From Clostridiales bacterium (GTDB lineage Bacteria > Bacillota > Clostridia > Christensenellales > CAG-917): 64,000 bases of DNA. How positions within the stretch are numbered: position 1 is the first letter of the stretch; each line of letters starts with the position of its first letter. Location: assembly GCA_022009995.1 (NCBI GenBank), contig CP091734.1, positions 496,001 through 560,000 of the forward strand, read 5' to 3'. A model generated the notes under the pieces. That model saw only the letters and a list, made by a program, of their open reading frames with translations. It had not been told where the DNA came from and ran no database searches. A program made the translations under genes and the position numbers. This document shows positions 29,425 through 38,888 of this stretch, piece by piece.

Positions 29425-29464
29425 GTTCTCGGAAAAACTCAAAAAGGCGCGAATTGTCGCCGTT

Positions 29465-31343
29465 TTATTTCGAGCGAAGGGCACGCATAGAATTGAGCGT
29501 AGCCAACACCGCCACACCCACGTCCGCAAACACCGCAAGCCACATACTCGCTATGCCCAGCGCGCCGAGAATAAGCACGACGGCTTTGACAAGCAATATG
29601 AACACGATGTTTTCGTATGCGAGTTTAAGGGTTTTTTTGCTGATTTTCCGCGCCGAAACAAGCCCTGTAAGGTTGTCGTGCATAAGCACCATATCCGACG
29701 CTTCGACCGCGCTGTCGCTGCCTACGCCGCCCATTGAAACGCCGACGTCTGCACGCATAAGGACAGGGGCGTCGTTGACGCCGTCGCCGACGTACACGAC
29801 CTTGTCTTTTTTGCCCTTATTTTCCATGATTGCTTCCATTTCGACGACTTTGTCCGCGGGAAGAAGACCGAATTTGAAATTGTCGATGCCGACTTCTTCG
29901 GCGACCGCACGGGCGTATTTTTCGTTATCGCCCGTAAGCATGACGGTTTTTGCGCCCTGCGCTTTCAGTTCTTTTATGACTTCTTTCGCGTCGTCGCGGA
30001 CGGTATCCGCAATCAGAATCGCGCCGAGATATTGACCGTCTTTTGCGACGTACACCACGCTTCCGACTTCTTCGACGGGGATAATCGCAACGCCGTTTTC
30101 GACAAGCAATCTGCCGCTGCCGCAAAGTATACGCCCTTCGGGTCCCGTCGCTTCCATACCGCGTCCCGAGCGTTCCGTGATTTGATATTCGGAACTGTCG
30201 ACGGGCTTTCCGTACGCTTTGTAAATGCTTTTTGCGATGGGGTGCAGGCTGCCGCTTTCGGCGATGCACGCAACGCGCAGGATTTCGTCGCGGTTTTCCG
30301 CGGGGATAACCTTTTTGACGTCGAAAGTACCTTTCGTCAACGTGCCGGTTTTGTCAAACACGAATATATTTGCCTTGTCGATAAGTTCCAGATAACTCGT
30401 TCCCTTGAAAGTATACCCTTTCTGGACGCGCAGCCGATACCGCCGAAAAACGACATCGGAACACTGATGACAAGCGCGCACGGACAACTGATAACAAGGA
30501 ACGTAAGCGCGCGATTGAGCCACGAGATCCAGACCGCGCCGCTTCTCATATTGATGACGAGCGGGGGCAGAATCGCAAGTACAACCGCCGTGATAACGAC
30601 CGCGGGGGTGTAATATCTTGCAAATCTTGTGATAAAGTTTCGGCTTTCGCTTTCTTTGCGGAAGCGTTTTCCACCATGTCGAGAATTTTTGCGACGGTGC
30701 TGTCGTAAAACTCTTTCTCGGCGCGGATATACAAAACGCTGGAAAGGTTGATAGCGCCGCTTAAAACAATGCTGTTTTCAGACACGGTTTGCGGCACGCT
30801 TTCGCCGGTGAGCGCGGACGTATCGAGACTGCCGCTGCCCTTTATCACCACACCGTCGACGGGGATTTTTTCGCCGGCTTTCACGACGATAACGTCGCCG
30901 ATTTTAACTTCTTCGGGCGCGACTTCGGTTTCCTGTCCGTCCTTAAATATTACAGCCTTGTCGGGGCGGATATCCATAAGAGACGCAATGGATTTCCTGC
31001 TCTTTCCGACGGCGTAATCCTGAAACAGTTCGCCAAGCTGATAAAAAAGCATTACCGCCGCGGCTTCGGGATATTCGCCGATTGCAAACGCGCCCACCGT
31101 CGCCACGCACATTAAAAAGTTTTCGTCGAAAACCTGCCCGTGCACGATGTTTCTCGCGGCGCGGTACAGCACGTCGTAGCCTATCGCGAAGTACACGACA
31201 AGATACGTCGCAAGTCCCACGTACCACGGCATACCGACGGTCTTGCCTACGGCGTAAAGCACGATAAACGCAGCAAGACACACACAAAAACGTATGAGCC
31301 TTATTTGGTTTTTTGATAACTTTTTCTTATCTTTATCTTTCAT
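29465..31343 (-). CDS. Heavy-metal P1B-type ATPase, Cd/Zn type (frameshifted)
   Basis: Metal-exporting P-type ATPase of about 626 residues without its own N-terminal HMA domain, which is supplied by the separate small gene at 31351. Visible: ALTGESVP, the membrane metal site SCPCALVISVP, FDKTGTLTKG with the phosphorylated Asp, SLHPIAKSI (HP motif), MLTGDN and GDGVNDAPVL. Breaks lie near 30640 and 30425. SCPCAL with an ArsR regulator points to Zn, Cd or Pb export. Lies seven bases after the HMA gene. Confidence 0.9.
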
Positions 31344-31350
31344 TTTTGTA

Positions 31351-31572
31351 TTATAAACCCAATATTACGCAATCCGGTTCGACTTTCTTTGCACAATGCA
31401 CGATTTCTTTTGCGATTCTTTCGTAATCTTCTTCGTCACATTCGAATTGCAGGCGCTGTCCGAAGAAATTCAGGCTTGCGCTTTTAACGCCGTTGATTTT
31501 TTGCACGTCGCGTTCGATTTTTGCGGCGCAGTTTGCACAGTCGATGTCTTTAATGGTTACCGTCTTTTTCAT
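31351..31572 (-). CDS. Heavy-metal-associated (HMA) domain protein
   Basis: 73-residue single-domain protein with the metal-binding motif DCANCAAK near residue 10, and the ferredoxin-like pattern GVKSASLNFF. DCANCA is typical of the N-terminal domain of Cd/Zn ATPases, so this looks like that domain encoded separately. GAGGTAACAAAT precedes the ATG. Intact. Confidence 0.9.
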   Translation of the reverse strand: MKKTVTIKDIDCANCAAKIERDVQKINGVKSASLNFFGQRLQFECDEEDYERIAKEIVHCAKKVEPDCVILGL

Positions 31573-31593
31573 ATTTGTTACCTCTTTGATTTT

Positions 31594-31962
31594 TTACTCT
31601 TTTACGTGGTCGATTGCAAGTTCCAGAATCTTCACGACGTGGTTGTCCGCAAGCGAATAAAACACTTCTTTGCCGCTTCTTCTCGCCTTCACGAGTTTGT
31701 TGTGGCGAAGAATCCTGAGTTGATGCGATACCGCGCTGACCGTCATATTAAGCACCGCCGCGACGTCGCATACGCACAGTTCGTTTTTTGAAAGCGTCGC
31801 AAGGATATTGACGCGGGTGCTGTCGCCGAAGATTTTGAAAAGTTCCGCAACGTCAAACAATAAATCGGCGTCGGAAAGGCTTGCTTTGACCTTCTGCACC
31901 GTTTCGTCGTGCGCGTGCACTTCTTCGCAAAATTCGTTTTGTTCGATTTTTGTTTCTTTCAT
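31594..31962 (-). CDS. ArsR/SmtB-family metal-responsive repressor
   Basis: 122-residue winged-helix repressor. The DNA-recognition region reads LNMTVSAVSHQLRILRHNKLVKARRSGKEVFYSL; ELCVCDVAAVL holds the alpha-3 metal site of the CadC/SmtB group, and a C-terminal His/Asp pattern (DNHVVKILELAIDHVKE) fits an alpha-5 site. An N-terminal His/Cys-bearing stretch CEEVHAHDE is also present. ATG 31962 follows AAAGGAAAA. It is the first gene of the operon and has a palindromic operator just upstream. Confidence 0.9.
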   Translation of the reverse strand: MKETKIEQNEFCEEVHAHDETVQKVKASLSDADLLFDVAELFKIFGDSTRVNILATLSKNELCVCDVAAVLNMTVSAVSHQLRILRHNKLVKARRSGKEVFYSLADNHVVKILELAIDHVKE

Positions 31963-31987
31963 TTTTCTTTTTCCTTTTGTCAAACAT

Positions 31988-32041
31988 TTGAATAACTGTT
32001 CAACTGTTTGTAATTATAAAACCCCTTTATTAGTTTGTCAA
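31988..32041 (-). promoter_or_regulatory. Promoter and ArsR-type operator of the metal ATPase operon
   Basis: Minus-strand TTGACA (32036-32041), 17-base spacer, TATAAT (32013-32018), then the palindrome TTGAATAACTGTTCAA (31988-32003), which matches the TGAA-N6-TTCA type site of ArsR/SmtB repressors and would overlap the transcription start. Confidence 0.8.
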
Positions 32042-32049
32042 GGGGTTTT
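32018..32049 (-). terminator. Probable terminator of the MATE gene
   Basis: AAAACCCCTT and AAGGGGTTTT pair around a 12-base loop between the MATE stop and the ArsR operator. The stem overlaps the -35 and spacer of the next promoter. Confidence 0.6.
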
Positions 32050-32142
32050 CAAAATGTTTTTACGATTTTTTAGTTTTTTCGCCGTCTGTATATTTATTAT
32101 ATTATATGTTTTATAAAACAAACGATATTTCTTTTTGCGTTT

Positions 32143-33709
32143 TCACGCGGTTTTCTTTTTGCCGATATGTCTGAGTTTTTCGATAAACCTGTCTTCCGCG
32201 GTCATATCGAGCATTCCGTCCCATTTTTTGACGGCAAGGTATATGAAGTATATCGCGGCGGTCACAACCCAACTTATCGGGTAAATCATAAACAATACCG
32301 TGAGATTGTGCGTCATAAGCACCGCCGTGTAAAGCCAGATTATCCTTGTCAAGAGTATGCCGACAAACGTGATTATAAACGCCGTCAGCGACTTTGAAAG
32401 CCCTTTCAGCGTGCCCGAGAAAACTTCGCACATACCGAAAATCACGTAAAACGGGCAGATGTGCAGAATGATGTCCGAGCCTACGCTCACGACGTCCGCT
32501 TCCTTATTGAATATGCGAACGACGTCGCCCCTTAAAATCAGCACGGGTACGATGATTACGACCGCCGTAACGACGCTCATAATAAGCGCGGTGTAAAAGC
32601 CTTTCTTTACGCGGTCCATGCGCTTTGCGCCGGCGTTTTGTCCGACGAAACTGTTCATCGCCATGCCGTAGGAACAAATGGGAGCATAGGTGAAATCGTC
32701 CACTTTCATCGCGGCAACCCAGCCCGCCATAACGACCGAGCCGAAGGTGTTCAGACTTGACTGGATAAGCAGGTTCCCGACGCTGTACATGCTTGACTGC
32801 AACCCCGCGGGAAGACCGACTTTGAATATGTTTGAGAATCGGCTTGTCAATCTTAAAATGCCGAAACGACAGTTTATAGTTCTGTTTTGTCAGAAGAAGC
32901 CTTAACGTGACCAGAATCGCCGATACGTATTGCGAAATAAGCGTCGCCCATGCCGCGCCCGCAACGCCCATTCCGAGATTCTTTACGAACACTACGTCCA
33001 GCGCGATATTCAAGCAGCACGCGAACAGCAAATACAAAAACGGCCGCTTGCTGTCGCCGACCGCGAGTATCACGCCCGACCCCATATTGTATATAAGTGC
33101 GCCGAGAACGCCCAAGAAATAAATCTGCAAATATTCGCGACTCAGCGCCATTACGTTTTCGGGGGTGTGAACGAGCTTTAATATGGGCTCCGCAAGAAAG
33201 TATCCGCCGATTGTCAGCACTATGCCCGAAACAATCGCCAGAAACGCACAGGTCTGCACGGATTTTTTGAGTTTTTCATCGTCCTTTGCGCCGTAGTATT
33301 GCGCGACGACAACGCCCGCGCCCACGGATATTCCCAAAAACAGCGACACGAAAACGTTGATGATGCTGTTGTTGCTGCCAACCGCCGCAAGCGCTTCGTG
33401 CCCGACAAACCGCCCTACGACGATGGAGTCGACCGCGTTATACAACCGCTGTATGACGTTGGACAAAAGTATCGGCAGCGCAAACGCCAGAATTTGTTTC
33501 CAGATGACGCCTTCCGTCATATCGCGCTGACCTTTCTTTTTCGGCAAATCCTTCGCATTGTCGTCCGCGGCGGTCTGCGCGGCGGTTTCCGGCGCTTCTG
33601 CGTTTTCGACGCTTACTATTTCGTTTTCTTCGCTTGTCGTCTGCCCTTCTTCGGTTTTTTCCCGTTCGCTTTCGGGCGGCACGACAAGTTGCTCGTTTTC
33701 GTTTTCCAT
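32143..33709 (-). CDS. MATE-family efflux transporter (frameshifted)
   Basis: About 521 residues with 12 membrane spans and an unusual acidic N-terminal extension of about 65 residues (Glu, Thr, Ala rich). MATE signatures: ILAFALPILLSNVIQRLYNAVDSIVVGRFVG, LFLGISVGAGVVVAQYYGAK, and AGLQSSMYSVGNLLIQSSLN and NSFVGQNAGAKRMDRVKKG in the second half. One break near 32845. There is no ribosome binding site; the -10 box ends nine bases before the ATG, so translation is probably leaderless. Substrate unknown. Confidence 0.9.
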
Positions 33710-33718
33710 AGCGACAAA

Positions 33719-33747
33719 AATATAATCTCAATCTTTATTATTGTCAA
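33719..33747 (-). promoter_or_regulatory. Promoter of the MATE gene, nearly leaderless
   Basis: Minus-strand TTGACA (33742-33747), 17-base spacer, TATATT (33719-33724), only nine bases before the ATG. Confidence 0.7.
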
Positions 33748-33806
33748 TCGTTTTTCAAAAGGAAATTCGACATTTTATTAAAAATAAAAACGCACTTTCG
33801 CGCGCC

Positions 33807-34328
33807 TTATTTTTTGCGTCTCTTTTTTATCAGCGTCGCCCCGATAAATGCGACGAGTCCCCCTGCCGCCACGCTTCCGACGACAATCCCCGCGATATCC
33901 GATTTTGAAAGGATTTTTTCTTTTTGCGGTTCGGGGACGGCGGTCTTTTGCAAAATCGCCTGCTGCTTTACGTGGCACCTGACGCACGTTCGCTCTTTCA
34001 GCCCTTCTTCGTCGTTGGTGGCTTCTTTTACGACAGTCCATTCGCCGAAATAATGCTTCGGCGTGCGCTTTTCGCCGCAAAGATTGCATTCGTCGTCGCA
34101 ATCGTCGTCGTATTCGTGCGGGCAATTTCCCGTTTCGGCGTACGAAACGGCGCGCGGCGGTTTCATTGAAAACATCGTCGTCGATATCAGCGCACACACG
34201 ATTGCCGAGAACAATATTTTGATTGTTGTTTCTTTCGTTTTCACGGCGGATTTATCTCTTTTTCTTTCCTTTGACCTTTTGTCGAGTTTTTCCGACCACT
34301 TTCTGACCTTGTCCGCGTCGAAAATCAT
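33807..34328 (-). CDS. Membrane-anchored Cys-rich small protein
   Basis: 173 residues: a basic cytoplasmic N-terminus, a first hydrophobic segment (ILFSAIVCALISTTMF), an extracytoplasmic part with HEYDDDCDDECNLCGEKR and ERTCVRCHVKQQ, then a second span (IAGIVVGSVAAGGLVAFIGATLI) and the tail KKRRKK. The Cys pattern resembles the repeats in the BspA-type lipoprotein at 1055-3590. The tail looks like a membrane-stop surface anchor. 14 bases after the GNAT gene, so likely the same transcript. Confidence 0.75.
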   Translation of the reverse strand: MIFDADKVRKWSEKLDKRSKERKRDKSAVKTKETTIKILFSAIVCALISTTMFSMKPPRAVSYAETGNCPHEYDDDCDDECNLCGEKRTPKHYFGEWTVVKEATNDEEGLKERTCVRCHVKQQAILQKTAVPEPQKEKILSKSDIAGIVVGSVAAGGLVAFIGATLIKKRRKK

Positions 34329-34342
34329 CCCTTAATCCTTTT

Positions 34343-34789
34343 TTATTTGAAATCTTTCAGCATTTGCAGATAATCAAGCGTCTTGAACCCGAGATGTCGA
34401 TAAAGTTTCGCCGCGCGCTCGTTTTCCGCCGTGTATTCAAGCCTTATTCTCTTGTACCCTTCCGAAACGTACTTGCCTTCAAGGTACATTAACGCAAGCG
34501 TGCCGAGTCCTTTTCCGCGCGCCTTTTCCGAAAGATACAATTCTTCAAACCATGCCACCATACCGCCCGCTTCCTGCGAAAACGTTTTCGCAACGAGAGC
34601 GTATCCGACGTTTTCGCCGTCGCTTTCAATCATATAGCCGTCCGAAAACGGGTTGCCTTCGACAAGCGTTTCAAAGGTCAGCGTCAGGTATTCTTCGGGA
34701 ACGTCGTGCGTGACGGCGTCCGACGTATAAAACTCTTTTGCGAACTTTATATAATCCGCCCTGTCCGCCGACTCTATTCTTCTTATCAT
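34343..34789 (-). CDS. GNAT-family N-acetyltransferase
   Basis: 148-residue acetyltransferase. The acetyl-CoA loop is EKARGKGLGTLALMYLE; the C-terminal ENERAAKLYRHLGFKTLD is the usual motif B. Start MIRRIESADRADYIKFAKEF at 34789, with AAGGCGG upstream. Substrate unknown; possibly a small-molecule amine or a ribosomal protein. Intact. Confidence 0.88.
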   Translation of the reverse strand: MIRRIESADRADYIKFAKEFYTSDAVTHDVPEEYLTLTFETLVEGNPFSDGYMIESDGENVGYALVAKTFSQEAGGMVAWFEELYLSEKARGKGLGTLALMYLEGKYVSEGYKRIRLEYTAENERAAKLYRHLGFKTLDYLQMLKDFK

Positions 34790-34835
34790 TTTTTCAACAT
34801 ACCGCCTTATGTTATTTATAAATATCAATAGTAAT

Positions 34836-34864
34836 AATATAACCTTTGCGCCGTCCGTTGTCAA
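34836..34864 (-). promoter_or_regulatory. Promoter of the GNAT operon
   Basis: Minus-strand TTGACA (34859-34864), 17-base spacer, TATATT (34836-34841), leader of about 40 bases. Confidence 0.7.
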
Positions 34865-34938
34865 GGCGTTAATTTTGTGTTATTCTTGAATCAGGTCAAA
34901 CGCGCGACAATCACGCCGTCGCGCCAAAAGGAGAAACT

Positions 34939-35764
34939 ATGGGTATCGACGAATTCGATTATAAGGAGCCTGCCTGCGCGACGTGCGGCGGCAAAGAGTT
35001 TTATTATCCCGAAACCGAAACTCACGGGACGATTCCCGTCGAACGCATTATCGAAAAGGAAGACGAGTTTTTGTCACGAAACGATCTTGCGTCCGCCGAA
35101 AAACTTTTGAGATACTGGCTTGACGAGGCAAAAGCCTTGAACGATAAACGGGGCGAACTCGTCGTGACGAGCGAACTTACCGGGGTTTTCAGAAAAACGG
35201 GAAACAAGGAAGAAAGCGAGAAATATTGCGCCGAAATTTTGCGGCTGATTGACGAGACGGATATGGCGGAAACGACAAGCGGCGCAACGTTTGCTGAACG
35301 TCGCAACCAACAAAAAAGCCTTTGGCGACGCGAAAGGCGCGCTTAAAATTTACGACGAAGTAAACAAGGTTTTTTCAAAAAACCTTGACGCGGATAATTC
35401 GCTATTCGGCGGTTTATACAACAATTCCGCACTGTCATATGCCGATTTGGGCGATTACAACACCGCAATATCGTATTTTGAAAAGGCACTTGAAATTGCG
35501 AAAAACAACGGGAACAAGCTGGACGAAGCGGTGACGTACACAAACCTTTCGACAACTTTTCTGAGAAAAGATCCCTTTGACGACGAAAACGTCGACAAGG
35601 CTCTTGACAACGCCCTGTCTCTCTTAAACGACGAAGGCGTAACGCGCGACGGATATTACGCCTTTGTGTGCGAAAAATGCGCGTCCGCCTTTTCCGACGC
35701 AGGAAGATTTATCGACGCACAAGACCTTTCGGCGCGAGCAAGGAGTATTTATGAAAGGCGTTGA
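34939..35764 (+). CDS. TPR-repeat protein (frameshifted)
   Basis: About 275 residues. The N-terminus has a small zinc-type CATCGGKEF motif; the rest is helical with tetratricopeptide repeats, clearest at LYNNSALSYADLGDYNTAISYFEKALEIAKNNG. One break near 35300 joins SGATF to LNVATNKKAFGDAKGALKIYDE. Good ribosome binding site (AAAGGAGAAACT). Its end overlaps the DUF4037 gene by 14 bases; the TPR/DUF4037 pair probably forms one functional unit. Confidence 0.8.
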
Positions 35765-36689
35765 GTTGTCTGAAAAATATTTCGAGTCGGCAGGAAGACC
35801 TATGCTTGAAAAAGACTTCGCTTTTCTTTTGCCGACGTTGTCCGCAGGGCTTGTCGGTCAAGGCAGCGAGTGTCTGTTTTTCGACGACGACGTTTCAAAA
35901 GATCACGACTTCGAGCCGGGATTCTGCATTTTTTTAAGCGACGCGGATTACGAAAAATACGGGTTCGACTTAACCCGCGCGTACAATAAACTTCCCGACG
36001 ATTTTTCCGGGTTTTCCCGGCTGAAATTTTCGCCCGCGGGCGGCAGTCGCCACGGCGTTTTTTCGTGCAAAGACTTTTACGAAAGTATTATCGGCAGAAG
36101 TTCCGCGCCCGAAACGGCATTCGACTGGCTGAAAATCCCGCCATACGCCCTACGCACCGCCGTATCGGGCAAGCTGTTTATAAATAACTGCGCCGAGTTT
36201 TCAAGGATTCGCGAAGTTTTGCAAAAAGGATTCCCCGAGGACGTCCGTCTGAAAAAAATCGCGGCGCACGCGCTTTCTATGAGCCAATCCGGACAATACA
36301 ACTACCCCCGCCTTATCGCAAGAAAAGAGACGGGCGCGGCGCAACTTGCGATTTTCGAATTTGTAAAAAGCGCGATTTCGTGCGTGTATTTGCTGAACAA
36401 CGTTTACGAGCCTTTTTACAAATGGGCATACCGCGGCATGCGGGAACTCACCATCCTGTCCGATGTCGAAACGGCATTGTCGTTCCTTACCGAATGCGGA
36501 AATTCGACAAGCGAGGCAAAACTCAAAAACGAAATTATTGCTGACGTTTCGGGGAAAATCATTGCCGAGTTCCGCGCACAAAACATATCAGACGAAGACG
36601 GGCAAAATCTTGACAAACACGCGTTAAGTATCAACGATAAAATCAAAGACGTGAGCCTCAGAAATTCGTCGATTTTCCTCGGACTGTAA
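35751..36689 (+). CDS. DUF4037 family protein
   Basis: 312 residues starting at ATG 35751 with AAGGAG six bases before it. The motif SKDHDFEPGFCIFL is the DUF4037 hallmark, related to nucleotidyltransferase-like folds; it is followed by ALRTAVSGKLFIN and a helical C-terminal part. Function unknown. Translationally coupled to the TPR protein. Intact and closed by a terminator at 36715. Confidence 0.85.
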   Translation: MKGVELSEKYFESAGRPMLEKDFAFLLPTLSAGLVGQGSECLFFDDDVSKDHDFEPGFCIFLSDADYEKYGFDLTRAYNKLPDDFSGFSRLKFSPAGGSRHGVFSCKDFYESIIGRSSAPETAFDWLKIPPYALRTAVSGKLFINNCAEFSRIREVLQKGFPEDVRLKKIAAHALSMSQSGQYNYPRLIARKETGAAQLAIFEFVKSAISCVYLLNNVYEPFYKWAYRGMRELTILSDVETALSFLTECGNSTSEAKLKNEIIADVSGKIIAEFRAQNISDEDGQNLDKHALSINDKIKDVSLRNSSIFLGL

Positions 36690-36714
36690 CGCCGAAAATT
36701 TTTTTGCTTAAAAC

Positions 36715-36740
36715 AAAAAACCGCCGTTTCGGCGGTTTTT
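36715..36740. terminator. Bidirectional terminator between convergent genes
   Basis: AAAAAACCGCC and GGCGGTTTTT around GTTTC, between the DUF4037 gene and the TetR gene. Confidence 0.9.
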
Positions 36741-36771
36741 GCGTTTTATCGTCAACTATTGGACGGTAAAG

Positions 36772-37392
36772 TTATTTTTCGTTTGATAAATACGTTGTGA
36801 ACATACTCACGAGAAGTTTCACTTTGTCGTGCAACGACACTTCGTCAAAGCCGACGTTGCCGCGCATCGTGAGCCTTTGAGACAAACTGATAAGCGACTG
36901 CGTCGCCGCAAAATAAAAGTCCTGAAAACTGCCGATGTCCCTGACCGTATTGTCGGAAAGTCCCGTCTTGTATGCGCCCTCGAACATTTTGTAAATTTCA
37001 AGCAGTATCGCGTCGTATTCCTTCCTTTCTTCCCGCGTCGCGTCTTCCGTCATCAGAAACGAATCGAGCGACAGCAAAAACTTTGAAAACGACTTTTCGT
37101 TCACGACAAGCCACGAAAAATATTTCGTAAGCACGACGATCTGGTCATATCCGCTTTCCGACAGATTTTTTTCGTAAACGACGCGCAATTTATCGCGTTT
37201 GTCCTGCCATATGGACACGGCGCATTCCATAATCAACGCATTCCTGTTTCCGAAGTAGCGATACACCGACGCCACGCCGAAATCGGCTTCTTTTGCAATG
37301 TCCGCCATCGAAACGCCCGTGATCCCGCGTTCCAAAAAAACTTCTTTTGCCTTTTCAAGCACGTAATTTTTGTTTCTTTCTTTCGCTCCCAT
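36772..37392 (-). CDS. TetR-family transcriptional regulator
   Basis: 206 residues with the TetR N-terminal helix-turn-helix (VFLERGITGVSMADIAKEADFGVASVYRYFGNRNALIM) and a ligand-binding C-terminal domain. AGGAGG precedes the ATG. Divergent from the radical SAM gene, with a palindrome at 37420 as the probable operator, so it may control itself and that gene. Intact. Confidence 0.9.
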   Translation of the reverse strand: MGAKERNKNYVLEKAKEVFLERGITGVSMADIAKEADFGVASVYRYFGNRNALIMECAVSIWQDKRDKLRVVYEKNLSESGYDQIVVLTKYFSWLVVNEKSFSKFLLSLDSFLMTEDATREERKEYDAILLEIYKMFEGAYKTGLSDNTVRDIGSFQDFYFAATQSLISLSQRLTMRGNVGFDEVSLHDKVKLLVSMFTTYLSNEK

Positions 37393-37419
37393 AATTCCTC
37401 CTTTTTCATAAAAAGCTTG

Positions 37420-37438
37420 TTGATAGTTTGCCTATCAA
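37420..37438. promoter_or_regulatory. Candidate TetR operator
   Basis: TTGATAG, TTTGC, CTATCAA: seven-base perfect arms, 28 bases upstream of the TetR ATG, in the 207-base gap before the divergent radical SAM gene. Confidence 0.6.
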
Positions 37439-37599
37439 AATGAACTGTTTTTCTTAATTTTATTTTTTAAACCCTAAAAATACCTAAATTCCGCCGTGTA
37501 AAAGGGGTTTCTTGAATTTTTTTATGATTTTCGGATTACGATTTTTCCGCTGAGGTTGCGAAAAAAGAAAAGATATTATAAAATACGATTGAGGTACCT

Positions 37600-38678
37600 A
37601 TGAATATCAACGACCAAATTTTTTATAAGGCGGAACTCCTGACCAAAGGTATGCGCGCAAGCGACAACGCAAAAGCCATATTATATAAGGAATTTCCCGA
37701 CTTTTTCACAAAAGGAATAATGCACAGCCTGAACGTAAGGTTTTCGGAAACGAATTGCAACGTCAGTATCGCCGACGACTTCGCGCACGAATCGCCCTAT
37801 CTTCTGGACGAAAAGGACGGCAATTTTTTTATAACGGACGGAAAAAACAGTTTCCCCGTTTCGTTTTTCGGCGCGCTCCCGCACACCGGCACGGTCGTGG
37901 ACGATTTTGCAAGGCTTCACTCCAAGGGTTGCGTTACGATCTGGCCGAACAGTAATTGCTGTTATGACAGGGAAAACGAAAAATGCAGGTTTTGCAGTAT
38001 CGTGAAAGAGCGCGAAACTCCGCTTGACGCCGACGTCCTTGCAGATTCCATAAAAAAACTTTTTGAACTGTCAAAAGACAATATGCTCAACTTTTCGGGC
38101 GGGACTTATAAAAACCCGGACGTTATGGCGGATTACTGGATTGACCTTGTCAAAAAAATCCGTGCGTTTCGGACGCGAAAATCGCAATCGAGTTTGCCCC
38201 GCCGTCCGACCTTGAAAAAATCGCAGCGCTGAAAAATGCGGGCGCGGACGTCGCGATAATGAATCTGGAAGTCGCAAACGACGAATTAAGGAAAAAGATT
38301 TGCCCGGGAAAATCGAAAATTTCGTACGAGCATTATTACAAGGCGTTTGAAAAGGCGGTGGGAGTTTTCGGATGGGGACAGGTATCTTCCGTGCTGATTG
38401 CGGGAATCCAGCCGAAAGAAGACATTATGGCAGAATGTGAAAATATGGCAAAAATCGGCGTGTTCCCGACGGTTATGCCCATTCGTCCGCTTGACAACGC
38501 GCCCGTCGACATTTCGACAAGGTGCAAAACGCAGGATCTTATCGAAATCGCGACGCATTTGTCAGGCCTTCTCGTGAAATACAATCTGGACTTCAAAAAA
38601 CAGGAAGGCTGCACGAAATGCGGCGGCTGCTCCATCGAAAACGATTGTTATCGCAAGCAACTTCAATCGAATAATTAA
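37600..38678 (+). CDS. Radical SAM enzyme with auxiliary cluster motif (frameshifted)
   Basis: About 359 residues. An N-terminal non-catalytic region of about 110 residues precedes the iron-sulfur site NCCYDRENEKCRFC, spaced CX8CX2C (or CX7CX2C from the second Cys), unlike the classical CX3CX2C. SGGTYKNP downstream resembles the GGE-type SAM motif. One break near 38165 leads into IAIEFAPPSDLEKIAALKNAGADVAIMNLE, typical of the TIM barrel. The C-terminus holds CTKCGGCSIENDC, a probable second cluster site. GAGGT precedes the ATG. The reaction is unknown; the family sits in the biotin-synthase-like radical SAM group by appearance only. Confidence 0.75.
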
Positions 38679-38697
38679 AACACACTTGCGTTTTACT

Positions 38698-38738
38698 GTC
38701 GGCATAACTGTCATTTTGACATTTGTGCCGACTTTTTT
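38698..38738 (+). terminator. Intrinsic terminator of the radical SAM gene
   Basis: GTCGGCA and TGCCGAC pair, with an inner TGTCA/TGACA stem, followed by six T. Confidence 0.82.
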
Positions 38739-38768
38739 GCGTTTTTGAGCCGGTTTTGCACGTTCTTA

Positions 38769-38785
38769 TGTGTCATACTGACACA
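38769..38785. promoter_or_regulatory. Palindromic operator candidate upstream of the FGGY kinase
   Basis: TGTGTCA, TAC, TGACACA: perfect seven-base arms, 45 bases upstream of the -35 box. Confidence 0.6.
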
Positions 38786-38829
38786 AGTTTGGTATTATTA
38801 TACTTTTTTATCTCTTTGTAAAAAAGTTG

Positions 38830-38858
38830 TTTACATTAAAAATACACTATGGTATAAT
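38830..38858 (+). promoter_or_regulatory. Promoter of the FGGY kinase
   Basis: TTTACA (38830-38835), 17-base spacer, TATAAT (38853-38858). Confidence 0.8.
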
Positions 38859-38888
38859 TTTTGTATAAAAATTTTTTGGGTGACACTT

